DNA of 57,474 bases from Pseudoprimorskyibacter sp. (GCA_029251265.1 JAQXDR010000170.1:1-57474), one strand, 5' to 3'. Shown: positions 9,103 through 18,654, numbered from the stretch's first letter. Notes: generated by a model not told the origin, from the letters alone. A program made the numbers and translations.

Positions 9103-10824
9103 TTGGCTTTCAGATTCTGGACATTGACCACTGCCTTTGTCGTGGCATTCGGCGCAGCACCCGCCAATCTTGCCGCTGATGGGTTTGCGGGGCCTTATCT
9201 TGCGGCGCGGCAGGCCAGTAGCGTCTATGATTTTGATGCCGCTGCAAGGTACTACGCGCGGGCGAATTTGGCTGACCCTAGCGATATTCAGCTTATGGAA
9301 CGTGCCGCAATCTCATTCTTTGCACTTGGCGAAGTCGCGCGTTCAGCACAATTTTCTGAATTATTGGAAACAGCCGGTCAGCGTGACAGCCAGATATCCA
9401 ATTTGGTTTTGGCGACAAGCCTGAGCGCACAAGGCGATTGGGCAACGCTTCAGTCTCGTTTTGGCTCTGGCCAGCGCTCTGGTCCTCTGACACAAGAACT
9501 CATGCAGGCTTGGGTCTTATCGGCGCAGGGCAACCAAGCCGCGGCAAATGACGTTTTTGATGCTCTGGCGCAAAACAACTCTATGCAACCCTTTGCAATA
9601 TATCACAAAGCCTTGTCGCTAGCCCTTGCAGGAGAAGACCGGCAGGCCTTGACGCTTTTGCAAAGCGACGGCGCACGGATGCTGATGCTCCGACCGCGGG
9701 CGATCCGTCTGCGTGCCGAGTTGCTGGGACGTCTTTCTGAACGTCAAGCGGCGCTGGAGCTGCTAAACTTGGCGACCCAAGGGCAAACTGCTGATCCAGC
9801 ATCGTCAGCGCTTGCCGCTTTGTTAAAATCAGGTCAGTCGATCGCACTTACTGAATTCAAAACACCGCAGCAGGGTATAGCAGAAGTCTTTTTCAATTTG
9901 GCGCAGGCGTTACGCAACGAAGCCGAACCTGATCTGTTGCTGCTCTACGCGAGAGCGGCTGTTCATCTTGATCCGACGCACACGGATGCCTTGTTAATTC
10001 TGGCCCAAGTGTTGGAAGATTTGGAACAATACGATCTTGCAGTTGACGCGTACGCACAGGTGTTGCCAACAAATCCGTTGTATACAGCTGCCGAAATTGG
10101 CCGCGCCGATGCGTTGCAAAGCGCCGGTAAGCTTGACCTTTCGATAGATGTTTTACAAGATCTTGCCCAAAAAAGCACAGATAACCATGATGTCATGTCT
10201 GCACTGGGTGATGCACTGCGGCGGGCGGACCGCTTTGAGGACTCCGCAATCGCGTATAGCCGCGCAATCGAGTTGACTTCGCCAAAAGATCCTTCGGCAT
10301 GGTTTTTATATTATGTTCGCGCCATAGCTTATGAGCGCACCGGCCAGTGGCCACAGGCCGAGGCAGATTTTCGACGCGCACTTGAATTGAATCCAGGTCA
10401 GCCACAGGCACTGAATTATCTAGGTTATTCCCTGGTTCAAAAACAGATGAAGTTGGACGAAGCCCTAAGCATGATCCAACGCGCTGTGGCCGCTTCGCCA
10501 GACAGCGGCTATATTATTGATAGCCTTGGCTGGGTGCTGTATAAGCTGGGCCGCTACGACGAGGCCGTGCCTTATATGGTACGCGCGGCAGAACTGATGC
10601 CAATTGATCCGGTCGTCAACGATCATCTGGGCGACGTTCTTTGGGCGGTTGGCCGCGAGCGCGAAGCACGGTTTCAATGGAGACGCTCTTTAAGCTTTGT
10701 AAATTATGGAAGCGCCGCCGAGCAGGTCGATCCAGACCGGCTGCGCCGCAAACTGGACGTTGGCTTGGACGACGTTCTGGCGAACGAAGGCAGCCCGCCG
10801 CTTCAAAGAGACGTAGAGCCTTAG
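9103..10824 (+). CDS. Secreted TPR-repeat protein
   Basis: A 573-residue protein. The start I favour is a TTG at 9103 with AGGAG six bases ahead; it gives a proper signal peptide (MAFRFWTLTTAFVVAFGAAPANLAA). Longer ATG/GTG-initiated versions would bury that peptide. The rest is helical tetratricopeptide repeats. The clearest ones lie in the last third: 'LYYVRAIAYERTGQWPQAEADFRRALELNPGQPQALNYLGYSLV', then 'SGYIIDSLGWVLYKLGRYDEAVPYMVRAAELMPIDPVVNDHLGDVLW'. Such proteins act as periplasmic or membrane-associated scaffolds; no enzyme domain is visible. It is divergent from rpsD and convergent with the polyprenyl synthase gene. Confidence 0.82.
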   Translation: MAFRFWTLTTAFVVAFGAAPANLAADGFAGPYLAARQASSVYDFDAAARYYARANLADPSDIQLMERAAISFFALGEVARSAQFSELLETAGQRDSQISNLVLATSLSAQGDWATLQSRFGSGQRSGPLTQELMQAWVLSAQGNQAAANDVFDALAQNNSMQPFAIYHKALSLALAGEDRQALTLLQSDGARMLMLRPRAIRLRAELLGRLSERQAALELLNLATQGQTADPASSALAALLKSGQSIALTEFKTPQQGIAEVFFNLAQALRNEAEPDLLLLYARAAVHLDPTHTDALLILAQVLEDLEQYDLAVDAYAQVLPTNPLYTAAEIGRADALQSAGKLDLSIDVLQDLAQKSTDNHDVMSALGDALRRADRFEDSAIAYSRAIELTSPKDPSAWFLYYVRAIAYERTGQWPQAEADFRRALELNPGQPQALNYLGYSLVQKQMKLDEALSMIQRAVAASPDSGYIIDSLGWVLYKLGRYDEAVPYMVRAAELMPIDPVVNDHLGDVLWAVGREREARFQWRRSLSFVNYGSAAEQVDPDRLRRKLDVGLDDVLANEGSPPLQRDVEP

Positions 10825-10890
10825 TGATCCCGCAAAGCGACGCGATGCTTTTGGCACGCCCGCGACGCGACGCGCGACAGGGCGGCGCCC

Positions 10891-11892
10891 CTATTTCAAA
10901 CGTGATACAACATATTCCGCCAGATCCGACAGCAGATCACGCATGTCCGAACGTGGCAAAACAGTCAGCGCCCTTTGCGCCTTATTCGTCCAAGCAAAAG
11001 CGTCTGCCCGCGTCTGCTCCAACGCGTTGTGACGTCGCAACAACGCAATCGCGTAATCCAGATCACCGTCACGCTGATCGCCTTTTTCTATCGTTCGTTG
11101 CCAGAACAGGCGTTCCTCGGCCGAGGCTGCGGCCACGGCTTTGATCAAGGGCAATGTCAGTTTTCGTTCCCGAAAATCATCTCCAAGGTTTTTGCCTGTC
11201 ACTGCTGTGTCACCGGTATAATCCAGCAAATCATCTGCAATCTGAAATGCAATCCCAAGCGCATCACCGTAATCAAATAGCGCCTGCACCTCACGTTCCG
11301 ACCGCTCTGCAATCACTGCGCCGACTTGTGTAGCCGCGGAAAACAAAGCTGCGGTTTTACCGCGTACAACTTGAAGATAGATGGCTTCGGTCGTGGCAAG
11401 ATCCTGCGCCGCCGTTAACTGTAGGACCTCGCCTTCGGCAATGGTTGCGGATGCATTGGCCAAAATGTCCAAAACCCGCAAACTGCCAGTTTCGACCATA
11501 AGCTGGAACGATCGCGAAAACAGGTAGTCTCCGACCAGAACACTCGATTTGTTATCCCACAAAAGGTTTGCCGTAGGTCGCCCCCGACGCTGCGCGCTTT
11601 CGTCGACCACATCGTCATGCAGCAAGGTGGCCGTATGAATAAATTCAACCGTGGCTGCCAGATGCACATGGTAGGGTCCCGCATAATCAAAAATGCGCGC
11701 CGCGGCCAAGGTCAACATCGGCCGCAGTCGTTTTCCACCCGCTTCAACCAAATGCGCTGTGACTTCGGGAATTCTAGGCGCATGTTCACTGGCCATGCGC
11801 GTTCGGATCAACGCGTTCACGGCGTCCATGTCGTCTTTTAGAATGGTCGCCAACCGGTCATGTGGCTTTTTAGACTGGATCAATATCTTCAC
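10891..11892 (-). CDS. ispB: All-trans polyprenyl diphosphate synthase (quinone side chain)
   Basis: A 333-residue enzyme that extends farnesyl diphosphate with IPP to the long prenyl tail of ubiquinone. The first aspartate-rich motif is 'LLHDDVVDESAQRRGRPT' and the second 'QIADDLLDYTGD'; 'GGKRLRPMLTL' marks the IPP-binding region. The product length (octa- or decaprenyl) cannot be read safely, though C50 is usual in this group. The start is uncertain: I use GTG at 11892, but a GTG at 11928 is also in frame. It diverges from the DUF2007/methyltransferase pair. Confidence 0.88.
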   Translation of the reverse strand: MKILIQSKKPHDRLATILKDDMDAVNALIRTRMASEHAPRIPEVTAHLVEAGGKRLRPMLTLAAARIFDYAGPYHVHLAATVEFIHTATLLHDDVVDESAQRRGRPTANLLWDNKSSVLVGDYLFSRSFQLMVETGSLRVLDILANASATIAEGEVLQLTAAQDLATTEAIYLQVVRGKTAALFSAATQVGAVIAERSEREVQALFDYGDALGIAFQIADDLLDYTGDTAVTGKNLGDDFRERKLTLPLIKAVAAASAEERLFWQRTIEKGDQRDGDLDYAIALLRRHNALEQTRADAFAWTNKAQRALTVLPRSDMRDLLSDLAEYVVSRLK

Positions 11893-11943
11893 TCTGCCGT
11901 GCAGGGGTCGACAATCGCCCCCGCCCACCCTTACATCACGTTC

Positions 11944-12159
11944 ATGAAAGAGCTTCTGCGCACCAACGACATAACGCTAATCCCGCTGGTAAAAACCCTT
12001 CTCGACGCAGAAGGTATAATGAGCTTTGAAATGGACGTAAACATGAGTGTCCTAGAAGGATCAATAGGCATCTTGCCGCGCCGCTTGATGGTGCACACAG
12101 ATCAGTTAGAGGCCGCACGAACACTTCTTCGATTGAGCGGGCTTCACATTGAGAACTGA
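11944..12159 (+). CDS. DUF2007 domain protein
   Basis: A 71-residue protein beginning 'MKELLRTNDITLIPLVKTLL', with the ferredoxin-like alpha/beta pattern of the DUF2007 family (putative signal-transducing proteins, function not established). Conserved features are the N-terminal 'N-D-hydrophobic' strand, 'LLDAEGI' and the closing 'LEAARTLL'. It overlaps the downstream methyltransferase gene by 11 bases, so the two are coupled. It is divergent from ispB with about 50 bases between them. Confidence 0.8.
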   Translation: MKELLRTNDITLIPLVKTLLDAEGIMSFEMDVNMSVLEGSIGILPRRLMVHTDQLEAARTLLRLSGLHIEN

Positions 12160-12919
12160 GCTTTTTTCAGAGTCTACACTGAGCCGAGATGACTTTCTGG
12201 GGGGACAGCTGAAAATATGGCAACCTCGCGAGGGCTATCGCGCTGGCGTTGACCCGGTACTACTGGCAGCCACCATACCTGCGCAACCAGAAGATGTCGT
12301 GCTTGAGCTTGGATGTGGAGGAGGCATTGGTCTGGCATGCCTGGGGCACCGCGTCGAAAACCTTGAGCTCTACGGTGCAGAACTGCAACCCGCTTATGCC
12401 GAACTGGCAAAACGCAACCTTGCCGCCAACCGGATCACCGCCCAGATCACCTGCGCTGACCTGCGCGATCTGCCCGATCCACTACGTCGACGTTCGTTTG
12501 ACCATATTTTTGCCAACCCTCCATACTTTGATCCGGCCCATCGATCGCAAGCAAGCCGGCCTGACCGTGAAATCGCTCTGGCAGGGGAAGCCCAGCTTGG
12601 TGATTGGCTCACCATCGCCGCGCGCCGCCTTCGACCCGGCGGGACCGCCACATTCATCCAGCGCGCAGAACGTCTTCCCGAAATGCTTGCTGTGGCGCAG
12701 ACCTGTTTGGGCAGTCTTGAGCTGTGGCCGCTCTCACCAAGAGACGGGCGGCCACCCCGTTTGATCCTGCTGCGAGGACGCAAGTCGAGCCGCGCCGGTT
12801 TTCGTTTTCACACGCCACTGACGCTGCATATCGGTCAGCACAGCGATGAAACAAAGGACTACAGCCCGGCTATCCAAGCTGCACTTGCAGCGGGTTCTGC
12901 GCTGCCATTTCCGTGCTAA
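12149..12919 (+). CDS. tRNA1(Val) (adenine37-N6)-methyltransferase-like enzyme
   Basis: A 256-residue class I SAM-dependent methyltransferase. Motif I is 'VLELGCGGGIGLACL' (51-65) and the adenine-N6 catalytic motif is NPPY at 123-126. The start region 'DDFLGGQLKIWQPREGYRAGVDPVLLAATI' is typical of the YfiC/TrmN6 family, which methylates A37 of tRNA1(Val). The predicted start is a TTG overlapping the DUF2007 reading frame; no better ATG exists upstream of the family N-terminus. The C-terminal domain is somewhat longer than in E. coli YfiC, as in other alphaproteobacterial members, so the exact target base is an inference. Confidence 0.82.
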   Translation: MRTELFSESTLSRDDFLGGQLKIWQPREGYRAGVDPVLLAATIPAQPEDVVLELGCGGGIGLACLGHRVENLELYGAELQPAYAELAKRNLAANRITAQITCADLRDLPDPLRRRSFDHIFANPPYFDPAHRSQASRPDREIALAGEAQLGDWLTIAARRLRPGGTATFIQRAERLPEMLAVAQTCLGSLELWPLSPRDGRPPRLILLRGRKSSRAGFRFHTPLTLHIGQHSDETKDYSPAIQAALAAGSALPFPC

Positions 12920-13039
12920 AGACCATAAAATTTATCCTAAAATACAAAATTTTTTACCTGCATTTTGCAACTGCAGCGTGACAAAGAGACTTTAGTGTGA
13001 TCGACTAATACTACGCTATTTCACAAAATGGAGGTCGCA

Positions 13040-13213
13040 ATGAGCTTGAGTTCACACGTTCTGGAACTGAAGAAAAAGCACGAATTTCTCTCTGACAAAG
13101 TAGTACAAGCCCAACGAACACCAGCTACAGACGCGCTGGAACTGACAAATCTAAAGAAACAAAAACTGCGCCTCAAAGAAGAAATAACGCGACTTAGCTC
13201 ATCATCGTATTAA
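13040..13213 (+). CDS. DUF465 / YdcH family small coiled-coil protein
   Basis: A 57-residue protein, almost entirely one helical hairpin: 'LELKKKHEFLSDKVVQAQ' and 'LELTNLKKQKLRLKEEITRL'. This is the DUF465 (YdcH) pattern, a helix with 'K-H-x-L' then 'LKK-x-KL-x-LK-x-x-I'. Function unknown. The ATG at 13040 has GGAGG at good spacing, so the upstream ATG at 13028 is not needed. A second member of the family is encoded at 28774-28998. Confidence 0.85.
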   Translation: MSLSSHVLELKKKHEFLSDKVVQAQRTPATDALELTNLKKQKLRLKEEITRLSSSSY

Positions 13214-13311
13214 CCACTTGATCGGATAACGGGGTTGGTCTTTTTTCAAAAGGCTGACCCTTGTGTTGTTGTCAGTGACCTTGCCAAAACCAAAACCTGC
13301 ATTCACCGCCC

Positions 13312-14238
13312 CTAAGGGACTAAAACCTTACCTTGCATAACGTCGAGACAAGGTTCCATTACCGCGATAATCCACTCGTGAAAAGCGGCGATATGTGGTC
13401 GTTTCTGCGCCCCTTCAGGACAAACAAACCGAAACGCCGCGCCAGTCCTTAATGCAGTATCAAACGGCAAAACAAGACGTCCCTCACGTACGGCCATCGC
13501 AGCAAGAGACGCTCGGCCCATCAACACTCCCGATCCCGCCAATGCAGCGTTGATAGCATGATCGGCGTTTGAAAAGCGCACACCATGCAATGCGGGCGGG
13601 GTAATTCCACACGCTGTAAACCATTGGCGCCATCCCGCAGGCGGGGATAAAAATGCAACGCTATCATCATTGATCAGGGGCGCATTCAACAAGGATTCGG
13701 GTGTTGTGTATTTCCTTGCAAGCTCGGGGGTCATTGCGGGGGCCATGTATTCATCAACCAACCGGTGCGAGAACAATCCATCCTCCTTGGGATAGCCGAA
13801 ACGAATGGCCACATCTATCTGGTCACGGTCGAAATCAACAACTTTGAGCGACGCTGAAAATCGCAATTCTATTTCGGGATGCGCTTGTGCGAATTCATAC
13901 ATTCTTGGTGCCAACCACATCGCCGTAAAGGCGGGACCCGCCGTAACATTCAATACCTGCCCATCCAGAAGTCGACGCGCATTCCGCCATGTGCTTCCTA
14001 TACGGTCAAAGGCTTCTTCCAGCCCCGGGGCAAGCGCTTGGCCAACTTCGGTCAGCTCTACCGCGCGGTTCAATCGATGAAACACCTTTGCGCCCAGAAA
14101 CGCTTCTAAAGACTTGATCTGAAAACTGAGCGCAGCAGGTGTCACATTCAGTTCATCTGCAGCCTTGGCAAAAGACAGGTTTCGCGCCGCTGCCTCAAAA
14201 GCGCGCAAGGCCGTCAGTGGGGGAAGGTGATCAGTCAC
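13312..14238 (-). CDS. LysR-family transcriptional regulator (GcvA-like)
   Basis: A 308-residue regulator with the LysR winged helix at the N-terminus ('LTALRAFEAAARNLSFAKAADELNVTPAALSFQIKSLEAFLGAKVF') and a periplasmic-binding-like effector domain after residue 90. The 'LPPLTALRAFEAAAR' opening is typical of the GcvA subgroup. Translation starts at a GTG (14236-14238); the overlapping ATG is followed at once by a stop. The divergent intergenic region (14239-14347) contains a dyad TAACTGAAGTTA (14251-14262) that could be part of its operator. The effector is unknown; the divergently encoded product is a 43-residue peptide. Confidence 0.9.
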   Translation of the reverse strand: MTDHLPPLTALRAFEAAARNLSFAKAADELNVTPAALSFQIKSLEAFLGAKVFHRLNRAVELTEVGQALAPGLEEAFDRIGSTWRNARRLLDGQVLNVTAGPAFTAMWLAPRMYEFAQAHPEIELRFSASLKVVDFDRDQIDVAIRFGYPKEDGLFSHRLVDEYMAPAMTPELARKYTTPESLLNAPLINDDSVAFLSPPAGWRQWFTACGITPPALHGVRFSNADHAINAALAGSGVLMGRASLAAMAVREGRLVLPFDTALRTGAAFRFVCPEGAQKRPHIAAFHEWIIAVMEPCLDVMQGKVLVP

Positions 14239-14347
14239 ATTAGTTTTTCTTAACTGAAGTTATAAAATCTCTGGTTTGTCAGGGACAATTTATTCCTTCA
14301 TACAAGTTTCAGTTGACCGAATAAACACAAACTTAAAAGAGCACAAA

Positions 14348-14479
14348 ATGTTTGAAATCCCAGCCTCCCAGACCGAAGCAGCCGCAATCCAACGCGCCCA
14401 CACCGAACGCGGCCAAATGGTTCGACTTACTCTGTACTGGGTCTTGCACCCACTATCGTCCTTGAAAAACTTCAAATAA
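14348..14479 (+). CDS. Small protein, possibly RSP_7527 family
   Basis: A 43-residue reading frame starting ATG at 14348 after AAAGAG, divergent from the LysR gene. The sequence begins MFEIPASQTEAAAIQRAHTE and ends with a short hydrophobic segment. Its 'Q-x-E-x-x-A-I-x-R-A-H' pattern recalls the tiny RSP_7527-type proteins of Rhodobacterales, but from memory only. No function is known. It may equally be an unannotated leader; a predicted hairpin lies about 165 bases downstream. Confidence 0.45.
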   Translation: MFEIPASQTEAAAIQRAHTERGQMVRLTLYWVLHPLSSLKNFK

Positions 14480-14643
14480 CAACTTTGAAACTTTCATTTT
14501 AGCGAACTGGTCGAATATTTTTGATAGTGAATTTTGCACGTCCTCTGGTTCAAGATCCACAGGCCAAAGCGCCCAGTAAAGTTATGATGATCTGCCATTT
14601 CCGCTGGTCTCCAAGCGCGACAGGAGACCTTACGGAAAACCTT

Positions 14644-14667
14644 CGGGGCCTCGTTTTCGGGGCCCCG
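14644..14667 (-). terminator. GC-rich hairpin between convergent genes
   Basis: CGGGGCC (14644-14650) pairs with GGCCCCG (14661-14667) around a ten-base loop. It lies right at the 3' end of the DMT transporter gene and between two convergent transcripts. The T-run on either side is short, so terminator strength is uncertain. Confidence 0.45.
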
Positions 14668-14669
14668 TT

Positions 14670-15551
14670 CTATATAAGATGGCTTGAACGCGCGGCTATC
14701 ACCGCACCGGCTGTGATCAGGATTGCAGCCACCAAAAGACCCGGTGTCAAGGCAGCAATCCCAACAACAACCAAAAACAACGTGCTCAGAAGTGGCGCGG
14801 CATACGAAGCAACCCCCAAAATCTGGATGTCGCCATATTTGACACCAACATCCCAAGCGAAAAATGCAATACCAACAGGACCAAGGCCTAACGCGACGAC
14901 AGATCCCCACCCAATCGCGGACAGTGCCCAAACCGGCGTTTCGACAAGCAAATGCCCCCCAAAGGACAACACGGACGTCAGGGCGCAAAATATAACAACA
15001 GTGCTAGTCGGCACATCACCAAGCCTACGTGATAAAACCGAATATCCCGACCAAGTCATGGCGCACAAAAAAGCAAATCCAAACCCAAGCGCATATTCCG
15101 ATTTAAACCCACCACTATTTTGTAAAATGATCAGGGCTGCACCTGTCAAACCCAGTAAAGCACCAACAACGTGGCCCGCTTTTAGCCGCTCTTCCGGCAG
15201 CAAACCCGAAAAGATTACAATAAGTAGCGGCCAAAGATAAGCGATCAGACCAGCGTCAGCAGCGGGTGCTAATCGCAAAGCGGTAAAATATAACAGGTGA
15301 TATCCGAACAGACCCGCTGTTCCAAAGGCATAAATTACCCATGAAATCCCCTGCAAACCCGCCCAGGCATTGCGGCGAAACAGCCAAACAACGCCAATAC
15401 ACGTCGCTAGTCCAAAACAGATTGCGTTTAACTGCAAGGGCGGCATAGGGGCTGTGCTAACTGTAAGAACCGCTAACAGGGACCACAAAAATATAGCGAT
15501 CATTCCAATTAGGGTGGCGCGAGTGCGGCTTATGACAGTCTGGCGCATCAT
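14670..15551 (-). CDS. DMT-superfamily transporter (EamA, YddG-like)
   Basis: A 293-residue inner-membrane protein with about ten hydrophobic segments forming two EamA repeats (first half 'IGMIAIFLWSLLAVLTVS...', second half beginning 'GFGFAFLCAMTWSGYSVLSRR'). The motif 'AADAGLIAYLWPLLIVIFSGLLPEERL' is typical of the aromatic amino acid exporter YddG and close relatives. Substrate is an inference. Two ATGs lie in tandem at the start; either may be used. It sits alone on the minus strand, downstream of phbB but separated from it by a strong terminator. Confidence 0.85.
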   Translation of the reverse strand: MMRQTVISRTRATLIGMIAIFLWSLLAVLTVSTAPMPPLQLNAICFGLATCIGVVWLFRRNAWAGLQGISWVIYAFGTAGLFGYHLLYFTALRLAPAADAGLIAYLWPLLIVIFSGLLPEERLKAGHVVGALLGLTGAALIILQNSGGFKSEYALGFGFAFLCAMTWSGYSVLSRRLGDVPTSTVVIFCALTSVLSFGGHLLVETPVWALSAIGWGSVVALGLGPVGIAFFAWDVGVKYGDIQILGVASYAAPLLSTLFLVVVGIAALTPGLLVAAILITAGAVIAARSSHLI

Positions 15552-15581
15552 GACTCTCGCGATGCGTGTTTAGAGTTTTTT

Positions 15582-15616
15582 AAAAAAAGAAAGACCACCC
15601 CGAAAGGTGATCTTTC
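15582..15616 (-). terminator. Intrinsic terminator after phbB
   Basis: On the minus strand GAAAGATCACC pairs with GGTGGTCTTTC (one G-U pair) around a TTTCGG-type loop, followed by a run of seven T. It lies 18 bases after the phbB stop. One of the clearest terminators in the window. Confidence 0.85.
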
Positions 15617-15633
15617 CGAAACGCAATGTGACG

Positions 15634-16359
15634 TCACACAACGAATTGTGCGCCATTGGCCGAGATTGTTGACCCATTGATAAAACCCGAATCATCAGAG
15701 GCGAGGAAAGTTACACACCGTGCAATTTCTTCTGGTTCGCCCAAACGCCCCGCGGGGATCTGCGGGATAATTACTTCATTGAGCACTTTTTCAGGGATAG
15801 CACGAACCATTTCTGTTCCGATGTAGCCCGGACATATGGCGTTTGCGGTGATGCCCTTGCGCGCGCCTTCTTGTGCCAAGGATTTCACGATACCCAAATC
15901 ACCCGCTTTGGTCGCAGCATAGTTGACCTGACCCATCTGCCCTTTTTGACCATTGATCGAACTGATGACGATCACGCGACCAAAGCCACGCTCACGCATT
16001 CCCGGCCAGACCGGATGAACGGTATTAAAAACCCCAGTCAGATTGGTGGCCACGACGTCATTCCACATATCGGGGGTCATTTTGTGGAATGCCGCGTCGC
16101 GGGTGATACCAGCGTTAGCGACAACAATTTCCACAGGGCCCAAATCAGCTTCAACCTGTGCGATACCGGCAGCACTTGCTTCGTAATCAGCAACGTTCCA
16201 CTTGTACGTCTTGATACCTGTGGCTGCTGTAAATGCCGCAGCTTTTTCATCATTTCCAGCATAGGTTGCAGCTACGCTATAGCCTGCGGCTTGCAAAGCT
16301 CTCGAAATGGCTTCGCCGATTCCGCGGCTGCCTCCGGTGACGAGTGCGACTCGTGACAT
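15634..16359 (-). CDS. phbB: Acetoacetyl-CoA reductase
   Basis: A 241-residue short-chain dehydrogenase reducing acetoacetyl-CoA with NADPH to (R)-3-hydroxybutyryl-CoA for polyhydroxybutyrate synthesis. Cofactor motif TGGSRGIG at 8-15, NAG at 82-84, and the catalytic set Ser134, Tyr147 and Lys151 in 'SSINGQKGQMGQVNYAATKAG'. The 'INGQKGQ-x-GQ' segment separates PhbB from FabG. GGAAGGA precedes the ATG. It follows phbA after about 140 bases on the same strand, the usual phbA-phbB order; the polymerase gene phbC is not in the window. Confidence 0.94.
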   Translation of the reverse strand: MSRVALVTGGSRGIGEAISRALQAAGYSVAATYAGNDEKAAAFTAATGIKTYKWNVADYEASAAGIAQVEADLGPVEIVVANAGITRDAAFHKMTPDMWNDVVATNLTGVFNTVHPVWPGMRERGFGRVIVISSINGQKGQMGQVNYAATKAGDLGIVKSLAQEGARKGITANAICPGYIGTEMVRAIPEKVLNEVIIPQIPAGRLGEPEEIARCVTFLASDDSGFINGSTISANGAQFVV

Positions 16360-16500
16360 GGGGTATCCTTCCTTCTGATCATTCTGCCAGAATATAATAA
16401 TATTAAAGATTTTTCCGCAAGATAATTACGCGGTCAGATCGCCAATCTATGGCCATCTCTCTGGTGTATGCGACGCGCGTTGCGCGCCGCACGCTGTTGA

Positions 16501-17676
16501 TCAGGAACGCTCCACGCACATCGCGACACCCATGCCACCCCCGATACATAGGGTAGCCAAGCCTCTTTTCGCGTCACGACGTTTCATTTCAAACAATAAT
16601 GTGTTCAATACGCGGGCACCGGATGCGCCAATAGGATGGCCAATCGCAATTGCCCCTCCGTTCACATTCACGATTTCAGGGTTCCAACCCATATCTTTAT
16701 TCACGGCACAGGCTTGCGCGGCAAATGCCTCGTTGGCTTCAACCAGATCCAGATCTTCGACAGACCAACCCGCTTTTGCCAAAGCCTTGCGAGACGCGTG
16801 GATTGGTCCGACACCCATGATGGATGGATCCAAACCGGCTGTTGCATAGGATGCAATGCGCGCCAATGGTTCAATCCCACGTTTTTCAGCATTATCAGCT
16901 GACATTAGCAAAACACCCGCTGCGCCATCGTTCAAACCAGATGCATTTGCCGCCGTGACAGATCCTTCTTTGACGAAGGCAGGGCGCAATTTTTGCATAC
17001 TTTCCATGGTCGCGCCGTAGCGAATGTATTCGTCCTTATCTACAATCTTGTCACCCTTGCGGTGCTTGATAGTAAACGGAATAACCTCATCGTCGAACTT
17101 GCCGGCAACCTGCGCCGCTTCGGCTTTGTTTTGGCTTGCAGTGGCAAAAGCATCCTGCATTTCGCGGGTAATTTGCCACTGATCCGCGACGTTTTCAGCA
17201 GTCTGGCCCATATGATACCCGTTAAAGGCATCCCATAGACCGTCGCGAATCATCGTATCTATGTATTTCAAGTCACCCATTTTATGACCGGCACGCAATG
17301 CAGCCGCGTGAGGGCTTAGCGTCATATTTTCCTGCCCACCCGCAGCCACGACATCAGCGTCACCCAACATAATGTGTTGCGCGCCAAGCGCGACCGCTCG
17401 CAGACCCGAGCCACAAACCTGATTGAGGCCCCAAGCCGACGCTTCCTTCGGCAGACCAGCGTTTATATGAGCTTGACGTGCGGGGTTCTGGCCCTGTGCA
17501 GCTGTGAGCACCTGTCCCAAAATCGTTTCGGAAACAGCGCTTTTTTCGATACCTGCACGTTGCACCAGAGCCTCAAGAACAGCAGCGCCCAGATCATGGG
17601 CAGGTATATTCGCAAACGAGCCACCAAAACTCCCTACTGCTGTCCGTGCAGCGGATGCGATTACAACATTGGTCAT
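16501..17676 (-). CDS. phbA: Acetyl-CoA C-acetyltransferase (PHB thiolase)
   Basis: A 391-residue biosynthetic thiolase that condenses two acetyl-CoA into acetoacetyl-CoA. The acyl-accepting cysteine is Cys88 in '[16 protein letters not shown]', the His is in '[12 protein letters not shown]', and the proton-donor Cys377 is in '[13 protein letters not shown]'. Length and motifs match Zoogloea-type PhbA. It forms a unit with phbB. It could also consume acetyl-CoA or rework acetoacetate carbon delivered by the aromatic pathways encoded further right. Confidence 0.95.
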   Translation of the reverse strand: MTNVVIASAARTAVGSFGGSFANIPAHDLGAAVLEALVQRAGIEKSAVSETILGQVLTAAQGQNPARQAHINAGLPKEASAWGLNQVCGSGLRAVALGAQHIMLGDADVVAAGGQENMTLSPHAAALRAGHKMGDLKYIDTMIRDGLWDAFNGYHMGQTAENVADQWQITREMQDAFATASQNKAEAAQVAGKFDDEVIPFTIKHRKGDKIVDKDEYIRYGATMESMQKLRPAFVKEGSVTAANASGLNDGAAGVLLMSADNAEKRGIEPLARIASYATAGLDPSIMGVGPIHASRKALAKAGWSVEDLDLVEANEAFAAQACAVNKDMGWNPEIVNVNGGAIAIGHPIGASGARVLNTLLFEMKRRDAKRGLATLCIGGGMGVAMCVERS

Positions 17677-17835
17677 CTTGGTTTTTCCTTCACCTGACGT
17701 TCACCTTGGCGCAATGATGTCAGCGCTTAATCGCGTCGACTACCCCCCGCGCCATCATGCCTGACATACTGGAATTGCATAGCCCAGGCTATCGGGCAGG
17801 GTGTCTCGGGCCCAACCCAACGATACTGATGCGTA

Positions 17836-18654
17836 TCAGGCAATCTTGTTGCCGTCCACAGCCGCAAGAAACGGTGGTGCCATAGCTGGTGCGCCGAATC
17901 GATATCCTTGCAGGCAGTCCACGCCAATGCCGGTCAGGTAGGATGCGTCCTCTTCGGTTTCAACGTTTTCAGCCACGCAATACATATCAAACTGTGACGC
18001 CATTGCCTGAATAGCACGTGTCAAAACCTGATTGTCGGGATCTTTGGCAACATTCCGGCAGTACTGCCCATCTATTTTCAGAATATCGAACTGTAACCGT
18101 CTGAGATGCCGGAAAACAGTCTCGCCAGCCCCAAAATCATCTAACGCAAAGGCAATTCCCTTTGACCGCAAATCCGTCATTAAATTTCCGACCAACTCGG
18201 GAACCGTCATGACAGAGGCTTCGCTGATTTCAAGAATAAGACGTTCCCCGACCGTTGCCTCGCGCGCAAGGCCACGACGTAAAATCCTGTTCCATCGCGG
18301 AAACCCTATAGATCGCGCAGATAAATTCACTGCAAGTCTCAGGGTGGGAACCTGCGCCAATGCTTTAAGTCCAAGGTCAAGCGCCAGGCAATCGATCATG
18401 CGCCCCGTTTCCGTTTCTTCGACCGCGTCCATGAACTGCATGGCTGGGATGATCCGTCCCGTGCTGTCTTGAACCCGCGCCAGCCCTTCCCAAAAGGCGA
18501 CACGCTCTTGAGCTGAAGCTTCCACCACAGGCTGAAAGGCCAGCACAACCTGTCTTCCACGCACTGCGGCCTGCACTACGTCGATGATGTCATCATCACG
18601 CGTATCGACGGCTTGCGTGAGCGCATTTCCATCCTCCGTATTGCTGGCCGTCAT
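17836..18654 (-). CDS. EAL-domain cyclic-di-GMP phosphodiesterase
   Basis: A 272-residue single-domain EAL protein, predicted to hydrolyse c-di-GMP to pGpG in the cytoplasm. The signature is EGL (56-58) in place of EAL. The metal and catalytic residues are present: Asn110, Glu142, the DDFGAG loop at 172-177, Lys193, Glu229 and Gln249. It should therefore be active, unlike degenerate EAL proteins. There is no GGDEF, PAS or membrane segment; only a short 25-residue N-terminal tail. It has no obvious operon partner. Confidence 0.88.
   Translation of the reverse strand: MTASNTEDGNALTQAVDTRDDDIIDVVQAAVRGRQVVLAFQPVVEASAQERVAFWEGLARVQDSTGRIIPAMQFMDAVEETETGRMIDCLALDLGLKALAQVPTLRLAVNLSARSIGFPRWNRILRRGLAREATVGERLILEISEASVMTVPELVGNLMTDLRSKGIAFALDDFGAGETVFRHLRRLQFDILKIDGQYCRNVAKDPDNQVLTRAIQAMASQFDMYCVAENVETEEDASYLTGIGVDCLQGYRFGAPAMAPPFLAAVDGNKIA

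Noticed and set aside
13225-13260. Possible terminator after the first DUF465 gene
   Set aside because: The stem needs three G-U pairs in eight and the T-run is inside the loop, so support is too weak.
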